Assembly: GCF_037126465.1 (NCBI RefSeq)
Contig: NC_088209.1
Span: 21,519,146-21,583,145, forward strand
Direction: 5' to 3'
DNA length: 64,000 nt
Source: Ornithodoros turicata
Taxonomy: Eukaryota > Arthropoda > Arachnida > Ixodida > Argasidae
Shown here: in pieces, positions 63,660 through 64,000 of the stretch
Layout of the letters: each line of letters begins with the position of its first letter
Position numbering within the stretch: position 1 is the stretch's first letter
Translations under genes and position numbers: made by a program
The notes under the pieces: model-generated
The model's input: only the letters and a program-made list of their open reading frames with translations
What the model was told of the DNA's origin: nothing
Databases searched by the model: none

Positions 63660-64000
63660 TTCCTCACTCGGGGGTGGGGGGATTTATTGGCAGAAAAAAC
63701 AAAGGAAAATGAAAGATAAAAGGGGAAAGGTCAGCCAGGGGCAGCATACCGGCTTGCTATCCCCATAAAAAGGGAATAAAAGTAAAATAGAAATAAACAT
63801 TTAAAATTAAATAAAAAAACACCCGGCTCACAGGGAGCCCAGGGGGCCGGAATCAATCGTGGGGATTTCTTGGGAGAAAGCGAATAACCTTGGATCCCTC
63901 GCCATCCCCAGGCAACCCGGAAGGGACTCCAGATTGTACCGTCCCTCTCCTTTCGGGGCGGATACCGGCACCGGCGGAGGCGATTCGTGAAGTGCTCGGG
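63660..64000 (-). mobile_element. Possible 3' end of a non-LTR retrotransposon, continuing beyond the window
   Basis: On the minus strand the sequence reads GGGATAGCAAGCCGGTATGC, TGCCCCTGGCTGACCTTTCC, then an A/T-rich tail with AATAAA-like words, a layout I associate with LINE 3' untranslated regions. No diagnostic protein segment is visible, so this stays tentative. Confidence 0.35.

Overview
This is a eukaryotic nuclear window dominated by repeats, and most probably from a tick (Parasitiformes). No bacterial or viral gene organisation is visible. Host genes are split into short exons with GT-AG introns. Seven tRNA-derived SINE copies carry an intact or decayed RNA polymerase III B box and share a long tRNA-unrelated body that resembles, from memory, the tick SINE Ruka. 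The rest is packed with fold-back DNA elements. The tick assignment is an inference from repeat type and would need a database search to confirm.

Host genes lie mostly in the right half. An orphan terminal exon of a leucine-rich-repeat protein (LRR C-terminal cap) is at 16268-16380 (+). Eleven exons of the mitochondrial processing peptidase alpha subunit (PMPCA) run on the minus strand from 49709 to 41231; the extreme N-terminus and about the last 70 residues were not located. The small-RNA 2'-O-methyltransferase HEN1/HENMT1 follows on the plus strand (51334 to about 53624), divergent from PMPCA. The first coding exon of the Rho guanine-nucleotide exchange factor Vav (calponin-homology domain) is at 54892-55101 (+); its remaining exons lie beyond the window, so its first intron is longer than 8.8 kb. 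The three genes are functionally unrelated (protein import, small-RNA stability, Rho signalling) and look like ordinary neighbours.

Layout: 1-16 kb holds many copies of one roughly 250-bp fold-back MITE whose core is the palindrome GGCGTACGCC, in two subfamilies, plus SINEs and a 170-bp hairpin. 15.8-32 kb holds five hAT-type MITEs or relatives, three of them with exact 8-bp target-site duplications, a large head-to-head palindrome (26.3-27.0 kb), other inverted-repeat elements and a candidate promoter at 22.1 kb. 33.65-36.5 kb is a satellite array of 105-bp monomers with 210- and 420-bp higher-order periods. 36.7-41 kb contains two 3' ends of a non-LTR retrotransposon and a hAT transposase fragment. 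41-55 kb is the gene block, its introns carrying pogo/Tigger-like elements and long hairpins. 55-64 kb is the Vav intron, with a SINE split by a hAT MITE, a fold-back element split by another fold-back element, and a 1.3-kb long-arm inverted-repeat element.

No CRISPR array, rRNA gene, genuine tRNA gene or novel multi-gene system was found. The most distinctive content is the repeat architecture: nested insertions with recoverable empty sites, several unrelated long hairpins, and a satellite whose monomer length is a multiple of three. Exon boundaries were read by hand from splice consensus and reading-frame continuity; they are consistent but unconfirmed by transcript data.
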